Notes: generated by a model from the letters alone, not told the origin. 64,000 bases of DNA from Candidatus Mediterraneibacter pullicola (GCA_019117065.1 DXAK01000030.1:1-64000), one strand, 5' to 3'; shown: positions 41,914-52,179, numbered from the stretch's first letter. Numbers and translations are program-made.

Positions 41914-44358
41914 CTATCGGATATATCCTATAAAGACATCTCCTCCCGCCTCTGTCATGTCCTCCATCGTACTTATGCCAACCGTATACTCTTGCCCCAT
42001 GTCGGGATCAATGTAAGTGATATCTGTCGTCGTATACCCAGTCAGCATCACCGCATGGTCAGACGATATGAGCGCGGTCACCGGGCGCCCTTTGCCGATC
42101 ACATACAGTATCTGCTCCAGCGTACAGCCTGTCAGATCAATCTGATGCGCCTCATAGGACTGCATATACCGTTCGCATGCCTCCAGCGAAGTCTCATCCC
42201 CTTCTTTTACAAACACCGGCGTCTCTGTGGAATATGAAAGGTTACGGTTTCCCTTCTCCCACACGTAGTGCTGATCTGAAGATACTACCACCCCGGATAT
42301 TCTCTCTGCTTCCTGTACAGCATCTCCTGCCCGGTCATACATCCCTGCAAAACCGCCCATGCCATACACATAGAATTTCATTCCTCCGCTGTTTTCTCCA
42401 AGCATAAGGGTAAGAGTCCTTCCATCTGCCGCAAAGTCTGCCTTTATTGTTTTAGGCTCCAGATCCCCCACGCCCTCGGACAATGTTAGACGCACTTGTT
42501 TTTCCATCACATCGGCGCTGTATATCTCAACCGTCACTTTTGTTTCCATGCGCTCCGTGTTATTGGTAATATACTCCTGCGAAGCGGTCTGATAACGGTC
42601 TCCAGATTTTTCCACCCGGTTCAGAGTAAGAAGGTTATCCTCGATCAAAATGTCTGATGTATACAATCCCTGATCTATGAATGAATATTTGGCTTCTTCC
42701 TCATTTTCCGAATTGCGGATCTCTACCTCATACATAGGTTCGATCTCCCTCCCCGAGACGTCCTGCCCCTTATCTGAAGGATTGATCTTTCCATAGATAA
42801 AATCGCCGTTTATAAATCCCAGCGGCCGTATATCTTCTCCGTCCTCTGCCTGCACGGTATAGCCTTCTCCGCTATCCAGATCCAACACTTCTATCGCTGC
42901 CCCGTCTTCATCCTCTCCCACGGTCCTGTATGCGAGCATTCGCCCGTCCTCTGACAATACATAATCCTTGTCCTCCAGTTCTTCCGCAAGAATCGTCTGA
43001 TCATCATTTTTGATATTGATCTCATATAGCGTTCCGCCAACGAGCGCATAAAGCATATCCTGCTCCTTGGCATAGTACACTATCTGCCCGAAAGTTTCTG
43101 CTGTTATAGCAGGTCCGCTCGTGCTGGAGATGAACGCTTTCTCCGTGACCAGAGAGTCCGCCTTGTCAAAATAATAAACGCCGACACCCGTTTCTCCTTC
43201 GTGCGCCCCCCGGTTCATATACCCGCACACTACAAATGAGACGTTGCCCTCGCTATCCACCCCAGTAATCCGGACATTGTGCCTGTCATTTCTGCTTCGC
43301 ACATCCGAACCTTCCTGATCGGCAAAGCTGAATATCTGTGTAAACTCAGAGGCTTTCGTATCATAAAGCCAGAGATCACGTTCCTGAACGAATGCGACCA
43401 TCATTTCGTCCTTATCCATCTCATATTGGACATTTTCTGAAGCGGTTCCCAAAATGATCCCGCTCTGGCTCAGCGCCTGATCGTTTCCCGTAAATACTTT
43501 CTCCATATTTCGGTTATAATCCAGAAGATAGATTGTGCCTTGCACAGAGCGTACACGGAAAAATTCGCGGATATTATAAACTCCGCTCTCCCCATTTTCG
43601 TCTTTGCATACAGTCTGATATCTCGCCAGAATGGAAGTGTATACCGAATTGGTCTCCTGTATATCCCACTCTACGTCGCCGAGCACTTGCGGAGCGAGCT
43701 CTCCCCACAGAACATGCGTAATATCCGAGTGAATATTAACCGTCTGATATGTCGTATTATCACTTGCTTCCCCCGGCTCCAGATAACTTTCAAGCCCTGC
43801 CGACTTATCTTGAGCTAGGGCCTTTGCGTGGAAATCCTGTGCAAAGGAAAGACACTCAGAGACAACCAGCTCGTCCGGCAGGATGATTCTTGTATAATAA
43901 CTGACATTCTTCCCATCTTCCATATCAAGAACAACTTTGAGCACGCCTTCCTGAAGCGCTCCTTGAAGAGCGCTCCCCAGATTCAGCACTACGTCCTCCC
44001 CATTTCCCGGAACTGCCGCTTTACCGTCCGCATAGGTTTCCTGCCCATCCAGAGAATAGACTTCATAGCGGATATTCTGAATCTGTTGCGCATCTCCCTC
44101 TATCTTCATGGAGAGAGAGCCGTTCTGTCCAAGAGGCGTAATTGTATCCCGCATTGACGTAAGATCCATATCCCGGATATAACCACACAAGGCGTTTACC
44201 TCTTGCTCTCCCACAAGAAATGATATTCTTGGAAGTGATGGCGCTCCCATATCTACGATCTTGTCGTCTGTTCCTCTATTTATTACAAGACTGCTGGCTA
44301 TAAGCGCTATAACAAATACAGCCGCCAGCACTCCCACTTTGATAAGCCGTCCCTTCAT
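41914..44358 (-). CDS. Membrane-anchored beta-propeller protein with C39-like C-terminal region
   Basis: An 814-residue protein with one N-terminal membrane segment (VGVLAAVFVIALIASSLVI) and the rest predicted outside. Residues about 290-690 contain repeated WD/TolB-like blades (DLWLYDTKASEFTQIFSF, MLYALVGGTLYEINIKN, YVLSEDGRMLAYRTVGED, IEVLDLDSGEGYTV). The last 90 residues resemble the second half of a C39-type papain-like fold (LEQILYVIGKGRPVTALISS, DHAVMLTGYTTTDITYIDPD), with the His and Asp positions but no visible Q-x5-C active-site motif. No clear enzymatic function is claimed. It is the last gene after the methyltransferase gene. Confidence 0.75.
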   Translation of the reverse strand: MKGRLIKVGVLAAVFVIALIASSLVINRGTDDKIVDMGAPSLPRISFLVGEQEVNALCGYIRDMDLTSMRDTITPLGQNGSLSMKIEGDAQQIQNIRYEVYSLDGQETYADGKAAVPGNGEDVVLNLGSALQGALQEGVLKVVLDMEDGKNVSYYTRIILPDELVVSECLSFAQDFHAKALAQDKSAGLESYLEPGEASDNTTYQTVNIHSDITHVLWGELAPQVLGDVEWDIQETNSVYTSILARYQTVCKDENGESGVYNIREFFRVRSVQGTIYLLDYNRNMEKVFTGNDQALSQSGIILGTASENVQYEMDKDEMMVAFVQERDLWLYDTKASEFTQIFSFADQEGSDVRSRNDRHNVRITGVDSEGNVSFVVCGYMNRGAHEGETGVGVYYFDKADSLVTEKAFISSTSGPAITAETFGQIVYYAKEQDMLYALVGGTLYEINIKNDDQTILAEELEDKDYVLSEDGRMLAYRTVGEDEDGAAIEVLDLDSGEGYTVQAEDGEDIRPLGFINGDFIYGKINPSDKGQDVSGREIEPMYEVEIRNSENEEEAKYSFIDQGLYTSDILIEDNLLTLNRVEKSGDRYQTASQEYITNNTERMETKVTVEIYSADVMEKQVRLTLSEGVGDLEPKTIKADFAADGRTLTLMLGENSGGMKFYVYGMGGFAGMYDRAGDAVQEAERISGVVVSSDQHYVWEKGNRNLSYSTETPVFVKEGDETSLEACERYMQSYEAHQIDLTGCTLEQILYVIGKGRPVTALISSDHAVMLTGYTTTDITYIDPDMGQEYTVGISTMEDMTEAGGDVFIGYIR

Positions 44359-44376
44359 CCTTATCTATTCTCCCCT

Positions 44377-45579
44377 TTATCTATCTTGAAAAAGCCTCCC
44401 AAGCGTCGGCATAACCCCTAAAAACTGTTCACATCTCTTGATCTCTTCTAGCGCTTTTTTGTCTTTTTTCCCCTTGTTCACCGCCCGCAGCAAAATATTT
44501 TTCGGAGTATGCTCCATGTCAATGAATTCCAGCACCTGCGTCTCATATCCCATACTCTCCAAATATTTCGCCCTAAGCCCGTCGGTCGCCAATGCAGCAA
44601 AACGTTCTTTTAAAAGCCCGTAATCCATGACTGGGACAAGATATTCCCATGCTTTTAAGCTCGGTCTCTCCCCATTCTCACCGTCTCTGCCCCCGGCACA
44701 GTTTTTTCCCATCTGTCCGTTCAGCTCGTGCTGGCAACAGGGAACTGACAGAATTACCTTTGCATCCCATCCAACAGCCTTTGCAAGGGCATAGTCTGTC
44801 GCCGTATCACACGCATGCAGGGTGACTACCATATCCGCATGTTCAACCCCGTCATAGTCCGCAATATCCCCTTTTAAAAAAGTCAGTTTCTCATACCCGT
44901 ACTTTTCTGCCAGAGAAGCGCAGTGCGCGATCACTTCCTCTTTCAAATCCAGACCGATGATTCGTATATCATATCCTTTGAGTTCACACAGATAATAATA
45001 CATAGCAAAAGTCAGGTAAGATTTTCCACATCCAAAATCAATAATTGTAAGCTCCCTGCCCTTTTCCATCTGTGGAAGAATATCTTCGATAAATTCCAGA
45101 AACCGGTTAATCTGACGGAACTTATCCATTTTTGCCCGCACGATCTTCCCTTCCTCTGTCATCACGCCCAGATCTCTCAAGAATGGGACAGTAACCCCCT
45201 CCTCAATGATGCTCCGCTTCTTCCTGTCATGAGCGGGATCGGCGGCGCATACCTGCTGTGCCCGCCGCTTTCTTTTGACCGTCGCCTTTCCCCTTTTACT
45301 GACCAGAACAGAAGCTGTCTCCTGCACAGTTTCCGCCTGAATCTGCCTGAAGTTCTCCATGTACGAAAGAATACGCTCCTTTGCGCCCGAAGCGTCCAGA
45401 TTCTCATGAAACGCCTGTGTCTTTGTAAAAGCCTCAAGCTGGAAAAGAAGCGCGTCCTTCTTCTCAATAGGACGCACCTTCACTTTCAGGATGCCTTCTT
45501 TTTCCCTTGGGCCGCTGACAACTATACGTATTAAGTCTTTATTTAAAATATCTGTCAGTAACTTTAAAATTTCTTCCAT
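44377..45579 (-). CDS. SAM-dependent methyltransferase, PCCxHE type
   Basis: A 400-residue protein. Residues 1 to about 120 are a less familiar N-terminal region ending in a basic stretch (KRGKATVKRKRRAQQV). The class I methyltransferase core follows: ELTIIDFGCGKSYLTFAMYY (SAM motif I), IRIIGLDLKEEVIAHCASLA, ADMVVTLHACDTATDYALA, and ILSVPCCQHELN. The PCCQHE motif is that of the Methyltransf_32 group, relatives of which modify RNA. The substrate is likely a nucleic acid, given this and the NYN-domain neighbour, but that is inferred. Confidence 0.85.
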   Translation of the reverse strand: MEEILKLLTDILNKDLIRIVVSGPREKEGILKVKVRPIEKKDALLFQLEAFTKTQAFHENLDASGAKERILSYMENFRQIQAETVQETASVLVSKRGKATVKRKRRAQQVCAADPAHDRKKRSIIEEGVTVPFLRDLGVMTEEGKIVRAKMDKFRQINRFLEFIEDILPQMEKGRELTIIDFGCGKSYLTFAMYYYLCELKGYDIRIIGLDLKEEVIAHCASLAEKYGYEKLTFLKGDIADYDGVEHADMVVTLHACDTATDYALAKAVGWDAKVILSVPCCQHELNGQMGKNCAGGRDGENGERPSLKAWEYLVPVMDYGLLKERFAALATDGLRAKYLESMGYETQVLEFIDMEHTPKNILLRAVNKGKKDKKALEEIKRCEQFLGVMPTLGRLFQDR

Positions 45580-45606
45580 TCATTTCTCCTCTGCCGCTCA
45601 TCCCCG

Positions 45607-46578
45607 TCACTCATCTTTCATGTACACGGCGCGCGTCCTCTCACCGTCCTCTACGATCTCCACATTGGGAAAGCTTTCAATATATTGCTTGAACTGGGAA
45701 AAACCGTAATCTCTAACCTTAAAATCCCTGAAGCGCGTATGAATACGGTTCCCCAATGATCCAAGCGAAATGCCGTATCTGCCATTGCTTTGTATCTGGC
45801 GCATGATATATTCCTCAAGCATATCCTTTTTACTCTTATCCTCATAGAGAGAGACAGACACCTTCGTCCCCTCTTGGGTAAGCTTTAACTTAGGAAGCGT
45901 CTCAAGAAACTTTGACAGCAAACTATAGCCGTACCTTCTTACGTCAAAATCAGGATACAACTTGACCAGACGGCTTCCCACCTCGCCAAGTCCAGTCTCC
46001 CTATCATCGTTCTGGTTCTCTGTAATAATCTTAACCACTGCCTCCTCGATCTTGTCCTTGGATATGGCGTTTTCCTTCCTCTGCTCTTTCCCATGGTTCT
46101 GATGGGAGAAATTTTTCTCCTCCTTCTCATCCTTATCCATCGTACTGTCCTCCAGCAGAAGCTCTAAAACAGTGAAAATATCGCACGCTTTCCTGAACGG
46201 AGAAGGCGTCTTATCCTCTCCCATACCGATGACCGTCTTCCCACTCTCCCTTAAACGGCTCGCCAGTTTTGTGAAATCGCTATCGCTGGATACAAGGCAG
46301 AATCCTTCCAGCTCGCTCGTGTAAAGCATGTCCATGGCATCAATGATCATGGCGGAGTCTGTAGCGTTCTTCCCCTGCGTATAGCTGAACTGCTGGATCG
46401 GAGTAATAGAATTTTGCAAAAGCTCTTCTTTCCAGCTTGCATTGTTCGTCTTTGTCCAGTCCCCATAGATTCTCTTATACGTTACATTTCCATACTTGGA
46501 CAGCTCATCCAATATCGGTTTGATATACTTTGCGGATACGTTGTCCGCGTCAATCAGAAGCGCAAATCTGTTGTCCAT
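45607..46578 (-). CDS. NYN-domain protein with two OST-HTH/LOTUS domains
   Basis: A 323-residue protein. The N-terminal NYN (PIN-like) nuclease-type domain spans about 1-145, with acidic residues in LLIDADNVSAKYIKPILDEL, NATDSAMIIDAMDMLYT and GFCLVSSDSDFTKLASRLRE. After a charged linker come two LOTUS-like winged-helix repeats (about 185-255 and 262-320; LGEVGSRLVKLYPDFDVRRY and LGSLGNRIHTRFRDFKVRDY), each followed by the SKFLET/KQYIES helix. Such architecture (Limkain-type) points to RNA binding or cutting. Its start overlaps the phosphodiesterase gene end by 25 bases. Confidence 0.9.
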   Translation of the reverse strand: MDNRFALLIDADNVSAKYIKPILDELSKYGNVTYKRIYGDWTKTNNASWKEELLQNSITPIQQFSYTQGKNATDSAMIIDAMDMLYTSELEGFCLVSSDSDFTKLASRLRESGKTVIGMGEDKTPSPFRKACDIFTVLELLLEDSTMDKDEKEEKNFSHQNHGKEQRKENAISKDKIEEAVVKIITENQNDDRETGLGEVGSRLVKLYPDFDVRRYGYSLLSKFLETLPKLKLTQEGTKVSVSLYEDKSKKDMLEEYIMRQIQSNGRYGISLGSLGNRIHTRFRDFKVRDYGFSQFKQYIESFPNVEIVEDGERTRAVYMKDE

Positions 46579-47141
46579 GACATATAGTCCTCCCCCTCAA
46601 GGTTTTTCCATGTGAATTTCCCATCTTCAAAAACCATATAGCTATGCGCTGATCCTTCCTTCGGGATCGATACGGATCCCGGATTCAGATAACGGAGTGT
46701 CCTTCCATCAAAACGCAGAACCTCTTCACACGCAGGAATATGTGTGTGCCCGTTCAGAAGGATATCCCCGTTTTTCATCGGAGGCAGGTCATACGTGTTA
46801 TAGATATGCCCATGTGTGGCAAACACTGTAACCGTGTTCCTCCCATCTCCGCAAGGAAGCTCCAGCAGGCAGTACTCTGCCATAATCGGGAATTCCAGCA
46901 CCATCTGATCCACCTCTGTGTCGCAATTGCCACGCACGCAGAGAAGTTCTTCCTTGACTTCATTCAACAATCGGAGCACTTCTTTTGGCGCATACCCCTC
47001 CGGAAGATCGTTACGGGGACCGTGATAGAGAATGTCCCCCAGCAGAAGAAGCCGATCCGCCCCTTCTCTTCCGTATGCCTCCAGCATCTGTCCGCAATAT
47101 TCTGCAGAACCATGGATGTCCGATGCGATCATCAGTTTCAT
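46554..47141 (-). CDS. YfcE-type metallophosphodiesterase
   Basis: About 195 residues from the ATG at 47139-47141 (MKLMIASDIHGSAEY) behind GGGAGGATC; the frame also extends to a TTG with no ribosome site. Metal-binding motifs of the MJ0936/YfcE family are SDIHGS, LLLGDILYHGPRN, VRGNCDTEVDQM, FATHGHIYN and LLNGHTHIPACEEV. Members hydrolyse phosphodiesters such as artificial bis-pNPP; the natural substrate is unknown. It heads the group with the NYN-domain, methyltransferase and beta-propeller genes. Confidence 0.93.
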   Translation of the reverse strand: MKLMIASDIHGSAEYCGQMLEAYGREGADRLLLLGDILYHGPRNDLPEGYAPKEVLRLLNEVKEELLCVRGNCDTEVDQMVLEFPIMAEYCLLELPCGDGRNTVTVFATHGHIYNTYDLPPMKNGDILLNGHTHIPACEEVLRFDGRTLRYLNPGSVSIPKEGSAHSYMVFEDGKFTWKNLEGEDYMSWTTDLRF

Positions 47142-47244
47142 AATATAAGATCCTCCCAAATTTTCTCCGTCTATTTTAGCATAACGAGCCGAAAATTGTA
47201 AGCCCGTATCTCCTCAACGACAGACAGCCTGCTGGGGCAAATTA

Positions 47245-47850
47245 TTACCGCAGCAGGCCGTCTATCTGTTTTATAGTTGCAGGATAATCAATTTTTTCAA
47301 ATTCAGTCACGTCTAGTTCGATCAAATGTCCCAGCACAAATCTGGCATATCCCCTTTTTTCGCACCGTTCTTTAAAACATTCATATGTTAAAAGGCTGTC
47401 CGCCTCCCTTCTATCCGGCAGTATATCGCCCTTATGATACCGGCTCACCAGATGTCCCAGGTGCCTTCCAGTATCCATGTCTCTTTTCCGGGAGCGCAGG
47501 AACAAGACGTCTTCTCTTCCTGTCAAACGGACAGTAATTACCTGATATCCATACGTTTCCGTCAGTTCCTTAATCTTTCCTTTCTGCTTATCGCTAAATG
47601 GATAGTCTGAAATCAACAACCTCTTTTCTTTCATATTCTTTTCCATAATTTCATAATACTGCCGCCAGCTTTTGCGCTCAAGCGCAGCCTTTTCTTCCGG
47701 CCCATTAAATCCGTATATATCCCAAATATCTTCCTTAATTGCATCCGGGGAAATCGGAACTATCTGGGGATATTTCTCTTTGATTTTCTGCAGCAGATAT
47801 GTTTTCCCCGTAGCCGGATAGCCTGCCAGTAATATAATTGTACTCTTCAT
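47245..47850 (-). CDS. P-loop AAA_33-type kinase-like protein
   Basis: A 201-residue protein with Walker A IILLAGYPATGKTYLLQKI at the N-terminus, a Walker B-like RLLISDYPFSDKQK and an Arg-rich lid (FLRSRKRDMDTGRHLGHL), as in small-molecule kinases of the AAA_33/Zeta-like group. It is last in the operon led by the PTS EIIA at 54451. In that setting it may phosphorylate a sugar or sugar-acid intermediate, which is inferred. A hairpin (GACAGCCTGCTG/CAGCAGGCCGTC, 47220-47264) overlaps its last codons and may terminate the operon. Confidence 0.75.
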   Translation of the reverse strand: MKSTIILLAGYPATGKTYLLQKIKEKYPQIVPISPDAIKEDIWDIYGFNGPEEKAALERKSWRQYYEIMEKNMKEKRLLISDYPFSDKQKGKIKELTETYGYQVITVRLTGREDVLFLRSRKRDMDTGRHLGHLVSRYHKGDILPDRREADSLLTYECFKERCEKRGYARFVLGHLIELDVTEFEKIDYPATIKQIDGLLR

Positions 47851-47860
47851 CTTTCCTCTC

Positions 47861-48706
47861 TTACAACTGAAACAACACCATTTTCTCTTTTATAATTTCT
47901 TTAACTCTGTCATTTGCCGGACCAAGAAGCCGTCTTAATGATGTGAGCGGCGTCACTTCATCGGATGTAAAAGTTGTTCTGACAACATCAATATAAGATT
48001 TATTTAATTCTGTTCCCACATTGATTTTTTTCATACCCTTTTTTACGCACTGTCTCATGTCCTCATCTGCCACCCCGGTCCCGCCATGCAAAACAAGCCT
48101 GACATCGCCGAGTTCTGCTCTGAGGTCATCCAGAAGTTCATAATTGATTTTTGCTTTTGATTTGTACTGCCCGTGCGTAGTTCCGATTGAAACAGCCAAA
48201 GCGTCCACTCCTGTTTCCCTTGCAAACCGCATCGCGTCTTCCAGTCTGGTATACATGTTTTCATCTTTTGACAAAACAACTCCGTCCTCAGTTCCTCCAA
48301 TGGCACCCACCTCGCCTTCCACAGAGACATTATGGGCACGGGCATACGAAACAACCCGTTTTGTATTCTGAATATTTTCCTCCAGCGGCAAAACGGAACC
48401 ATCATACATAACCGAAGAATATCCGCAGTCAATCGCTTTTTTCAGCGCCTCGATATCCCGGCAGTGATCCATGTGAAGCGCCGTACTGACCTTCTCTTTT
48501 TCGGCAAGAGCTCTTACAACAGCAACCAGCAGTTCAAACCCGATATACTCCGCGGTCCCCAAAGAAGTTTGTAAGATAATTGGAACCTGCATTTCCTCCG
48601 CCGCTTTTATCATGGCAGGCACCATTTCCAAACAGTGTACATTAAAAGCCCCGATAGTGCCCTTCCCTTCAAACTCCTCAAACAATTCCACCATATTTTT
48701 ATACAT
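47861..48706 (-). CDS. Class II fructose-bisphosphate aldolase family (GatY/KbaY-like)
   Basis: A 281-residue zinc aldolase starting at the ATG at 48704-48706 (MYKNMVELFEEFEGKG), 8 bases after AAGGAG. Zinc and catalytic residues are visible in TALHMDHCRDIEALKKAI, VSVEGEVGAIGGTEDGV, AVSIGTTHGQYKSKAKINYE and LVLHGGTGVADEDMRQC. The product would split a ketose (bis)phosphate into glyceraldehyde-phosphate or a related aldehyde and a three-carbon ketone. It lies between deoC and the P-loop kinase gene in the PTS operon; the real substrate depends on the unknown PTS sugar. Confidence 0.9.
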   Translation of the reverse strand: MYKNMVELFEEFEGKGTIGAFNVHCLEMVPAMIKAAEEMQVPIILQTSLGTAEYIGFELLVAVVRALAEKEKVSTALHMDHCRDIEALKKAIDCGYSSVMYDGSVLPLEENIQNTKRVVSYARAHNVSVEGEVGAIGGTEDGVVLSKDENMYTRLEDAMRFARETGVDALAVSIGTTHGQYKSKAKINYELLDDLRAELGDVRLVLHGGTGVADEDMRQCVKKGMKKINVGTELNKSYIDVVRTTFTSDEVTPLTSLRRLLGPANDRVKEIIKEKMVLFQL

Positions 48707-48750
48707 ATCCTTATCTCCTTCTGTTTCTGTCCATTCGGCAGTCCCCTGAA

Positions 48751-49434
48751 TCAATCACAAAATCCGCTCTGATCTCCACCTGTCTCTTCAGCTTTCACAA
48801 TCTTGACAACACGGCTTGTTCCCAGACGGTCCGCTCCAAGCTCAAGGAATTTCTCTGCATCCTCCATAGAAGAAATCCCCCCTGCCGCCTTCATCTTTAC
48901 ATTAAGTCCGATGTGTTCGGAAAACAGGCGGATATCATCACACGTCGCCCCTGCATCTGAAAATCCAGTAGAGGTCTTGATATAGTCCGCTCCCTCTTTT
49001 GTCACGATCTCGCACATCTTAACCTTTTCTTCCTCCGTCAGAAGACATGTTTCGATAATAACCTTTAATATCTTCTCACCACAGGCTCTCTTCATCGTGC
49101 GTATTTCTTCCTCGATCAGGTCATACTTCCGGTCTTTCAACCAGCCAATATTAATTACCATGTCGATCTCCGATGCTCCGTTTGCAAGAGCGTCTCTTGT
49201 CTCAAACTCTTTCGCCGCAGTCGTCATGTATCCATTAGGAAATCCGACAACCGTACAGACCGGTATCTTCCCATCAAGATACTCTTTCGCCTGCTTTACA
49301 TAGCTTGGCGGAATGCACACCGACGCAGTCTGATATATCACCGCGTCATCACATATCCGCCGTATCTCATCCCACGTTGCCCCCTGAAGCAGCAGCGTGT
49401 GATCTACGTGTTTCAATATTTCTTTCTGTTCCAT
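48751..49434 (-). CDS. deoC: Deoxyribose-phosphate aldolase
   Basis: A 227-residue class I aldolase. Its Schiff-base Lys is in [17 protein letters not shown]; other active-site parts are [36 protein letters not shown] and [20 protein letters not shown]. The classical reaction splits deoxyribose 5-phosphate to acetaldehyde and glyceraldehyde 3-phosphate. Here it sits in a PTS operon beside a class II aldolase, with no nucleoside phosphorylase nearby, so a related ketose- or deoxy-sugar phosphate may be the substrate. Confidence 0.92.
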   Translation of the reverse strand: MEQKEILKHVDHTLLLQGATWDEIRRICDDAVIYQTASVCIPPSYVKQAKEYLDGKIPVCTVVGFPNGYMTTAAKEFETRDALANGASEIDMVINIGWLKDRKYDLIEEEIRTMKRACGEKILKVIIETCLLTEEEKVKMCEIVTKEGADYIKTSTGFSDAGATCDDIRLFSEHIGLNVKMKAAGGISSMEDAEKFLELGADRLGTSRVVKIVKAEETGGDQSGFCD

Positions 49435-49453
49435 TTTTCTTTTCCCGCCCTTG

Positions 49454-51550
49454 TTACTTTCGTGACAATGTTTTTATAATCCGCACCACATCTTCTTTTG
49501 CTTCAGCCATGCGCAAAGCGTCCATAACGCTGCTGTCGCTGATCATAATATTAAATTGGCGCAGCGCTTCAAGATGAGATTTATTATCTGTTGTACAAAA
49601 GCAAAAAACAAATTCAACAGGATCATTACCCCTGTTCCCGAAATATACAGGTCTTTTCAATCTCAGCAGTGACATCCCGATTCTGTTTACATGATTAAAA
49701 GAACGCGCATGGGGCAGCGCAATGCCCCGGGAAATAACCACATACTCCCGCTTCTCTGAAAGCGTTTCAAGAATGTCGTCAATATATTCTTTTTGTATAT
49801 ATCCGTTCTTCATCAGCATCTCCCCGGCAGTGACAACTGCTTCACGCCAGTCTGCGCACTCGGCGTCAAGCAGAATATTATCCGGAATAATAACTTCCTC
49901 CAGAAGAGGTTTTTCCACATGCTTTTTGTATTCTCCCAGCCCCAGCACATTTAGGATATCGTCATAAAGTAATTTATAATCCTTTATCCGGCAATGCTCT
50001 GAAACAACGTTCATTACCGCTGCCGCAATATCATAATCCACCACTCTTGTGGGCAGATATTTTTTCAATATATCTACATCTTCCGAAGTCAATATGGGAT
50101 TCACCTTTACATATTGCCCTATATCCAGAGGAATCGTACTGATGATCAAAACCTCTGTCTTTGTTTTCTGTATATACCGTTCCAGCTGATTGTAGGGAAT
50201 GATATCTATTACATTCACTTCAAACATCACATTCAGCCAATAGTTCATCAGCCTTGACGTAAGCTGGCCCGAAGCGCATACTACAAGAACGTCCTCCTTT
50301 TGCTTTGAGAAAGACCTCTGTCTCTGTAATGCCTCTAAAAAGGCAAAGGCGATATATTCTTTTCCGTTTTCACTGAATCTGATTCCGGAGCCTTTTTCCA
50401 TAATCGGAATAGCCTCCTCAACAACTGGAAGTATATTTATAAGCAGTTCCGGGAAACGGGAAAAGGCATCTCTTTTATAAGCCTGTGTCTTTGCGCCGTT
50501 ATTTAAAACCGTGCAGATATATTCATTCAACGCGTCGATGAGTATTTCATCCTTGATAAATTCAACATCCAGTTTCCTGCCTACATAATCTATAAATTCC
50601 AGCATGACAACCTGCTGGTCAATGTAATTAATATTTTTGTGTGCCAGGTTTTCATAATGCAGCGCATAGTTCAAAACCTGAGCGATATAAACAGCGTCTG
50701 TATCAGCCAACGGCACTTTCATTGTTTTTTCAATATCTTCTATAACAAGCTGCAGCGTTCTCTCTTCTCCGCGGAACAGAGACTCTTTTTCGCATCCGCC
50801 TTTTCCGCCATGACTGTATTTGCTGATCCGGAGCATCATAACAGACAGACTGAAGAACAAATAAATATAAATATTATCCGGATATACTTTTTTTGTCCTG
50901 CATTCAATTTTTTTAATGCAGGAATCAACTTGTTCATAGCTGATATCTCGAAAAATGTAAAACAGCGGATTATCTTCCTTCCCGCCCTGCCCGCTGGAAG
51001 TATTTTTGATAATCCTCATCGCTTCTTCAATCTTTATATAGCTCTGCAGAAAATAAACAACAGAATTTCTGATATCTGTTTCATCTCCTGTAATCTTCAC
51101 TCCATAGTGTGCAACGGTTTGTATTTCCGCACTTCTGTGCGGATAATGTTTCTTTATTTTTGACAGATCATTAATCACCGTACTCCTGGATACGTCTATT
51201 TTTTCTGCGATTTCATAAGAAGTAACATACTCCTTTGTAGTCAGAAGCCTGTAAAAAATATCAAATAAACGCTCTCTCTGCGACAAAACTCTTGTATATG
51301 CCCCGCTGTTTTTCAACAGCTTCTCAATTTTAGCTTTCTGTTCTTCGGTTCCTACAAAACAGATGCCCGCTTTATTTTTTCTTTCAAGACGGGGAACTCC
51401 ATTTTCCGTCAGGAAACAGTCAATTTCATCTAGTTCATATCTGACAGTCCTTGGCCTGATATCCAGCTGGAACGCCAAATCCGGCAAAAAGAAGCCTTCC
51501 TTCTTTTGCATCAACTGTCTTAAAATATATATTGCCCTGCTTTTTAACAT
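49454..51550 (-). CDS. MtlR/BglG-type PRD regulator with EIIB and EIIA domains
   Basis: About 698 residues from the ATG at 51548-51550 ([20 protein letters not shown]). Order: N-terminal HTH_11 ([20 protein letters not shown]), second HTH ([20 protein letters not shown]), two PRD domains (about 180-390) with regulatory His residues, an EIIB-gat-like domain ([20 protein letters not shown]) and a C-terminal EIIA-mtl-like domain ([20 protein letters not shown]). It lacks the RNA-binding CAT domain, so it should bind DNA and activate the PTS operon in response to PTS phosphorylation. It is encoded inside that operon. Confidence 0.93.
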   Translation of the reverse strand: MLKSRAIYILRQLMQKKEGFFLPDLAFQLDIRPRTVRYELDEIDCFLTENGVPRLERKNKAGICFVGTEEQKAKIEKLLKNSGAYTRVLSQRERLFDIFYRLLTTKEYVTSYEIAEKIDVSRSTVINDLSKIKKHYPHRSAEIQTVAHYGVKITGDETDIRNSVVYFLQSYIKIEEAMRIIKNTSSGQGGKEDNPLFYIFRDISYEQVDSCIKKIECRTKKVYPDNIYIYLFFSLSVMMLRISKYSHGGKGGCEKESLFRGEERTLQLVIEDIEKTMKVPLADTDAVYIAQVLNYALHYENLAHKNINYIDQQVVMLEFIDYVGRKLDVEFIKDEILIDALNEYICTVLNNGAKTQAYKRDAFSRFPELLINILPVVEEAIPIMEKGSGIRFSENGKEYIAFAFLEALQRQRSFSKQKEDVLVVCASGQLTSRLMNYWLNVMFEVNVIDIIPYNQLERYIQKTKTEVLIISTIPLDIGQYVKVNPILTSEDVDILKKYLPTRVVDYDIAAAVMNVVSEHCRIKDYKLLYDDILNVLGLGEYKKHVEKPLLEEVIIPDNILLDAECADWREAVVTAGEMLMKNGYIQKEYIDDILETLSEKREYVVISRGIALPHARSFNHVNRIGMSLLRLKRPVYFGNRGNDPVEFVFCFCTTDNKSHLEALRQFNIMISDSSVMDALRMAEAKEDVVRIIKTLSRK

Positions 51551-51600
51551 GGTCTCCACCTCGTCTTGTCTCCATCTTCTCCTGTCCGGGCTTGTATTCC

Positions 51601-52179
51601 TCAAACAGGCGAAAGTACAGCTTCTATAGATTCCGCAATACTATGTACATAAAACAAATGCAGCGCCTCCGTAATCATTGCATGATCGCTGTTGACCGGA
51701 ATCCACAAGTCGCAAAGTTCTCTAAGCTTGCCTCCTTTACAGTCTGTAAATACAACTGTCTTTATCCCTTTGTCCTGCGCTGTTTCCACTGCTTTTATAA
51801 TATTTCCCGAATTACCGCTTGTACTGAATGCCCATAAAACATCTCCCGCTTTTCCCAGTGCCGCAACCTGTTTCGAAAAGACCTGATCATATCCGTAATC
51901 ATTTGTCAGCGCGGTCAGCACGGAAATATCCGCTGTCAGCGCAATAGCCGGGTATCCGACCCGCTCCCAGTTTCTCATATGTCCTATAAAATCATTTGTA
52001 ATATGTGACGCCGTGGAGGCGCTGCCGCCATTTCCACACAGCATTACCTTGTTTCCGTGCCTGATCGCCTCTGCTGTAATCGCAATACAGTCGTAAGAAG
52101 GTTTAAAATATTCATCTTTCGCAGTGTTCATACTGGTCTTTAATCGTTCAAAGTTATCTCTGAAAATGTCCTCTGTCAT
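51601..52179 (-). CDS. SIS-domain sugar isomerase-like protein (GmhA type)
   Basis: A 192-residue SIS protein with the phosphosugar-binding loop LCGNGGSASTASHITNDFIG, ALTADISVLTALTNDYGYDQ, WAFSTSGNSGNIIKAVETAQ and a helical end (ITEALHLFYVHSIAESIEAV). The closest recognisable group is phosphoheptose isomerase (GmhA/DiaA). In this operon it probably isomerises the phosphorylated PTS sugar before aldol cleavage; no heptose or LPS genes are present, so a GmhA role proper is unlikely. Confidence 0.88.
   Translation of the reverse strand: MTEDIFRDNFERLKTSMNTAKDEYFKPSYDCIAITAEAIRHGNKVMLCGNGGSASTASHITNDFIGHMRNWERVGYPAIALTADISVLTALTNDYGYDQVFSKQVAALGKAGDVLWAFSTSGNSGNIIKAVETAQDKGIKTVVFTDCKGGKLRELCDLWIPVNSDHAMITEALHLFYVHSIAESIEAVLSPV

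Noticed and set aside
49454..51550. RNA-binding antiterminator (LicT/BglG proper)
   Set aside because: No N-terminal CAT RNA-binding domain and no RAT-type terminator leader; two DNA-binding HTH motifs indicate an MtlR-like DNA regulator.
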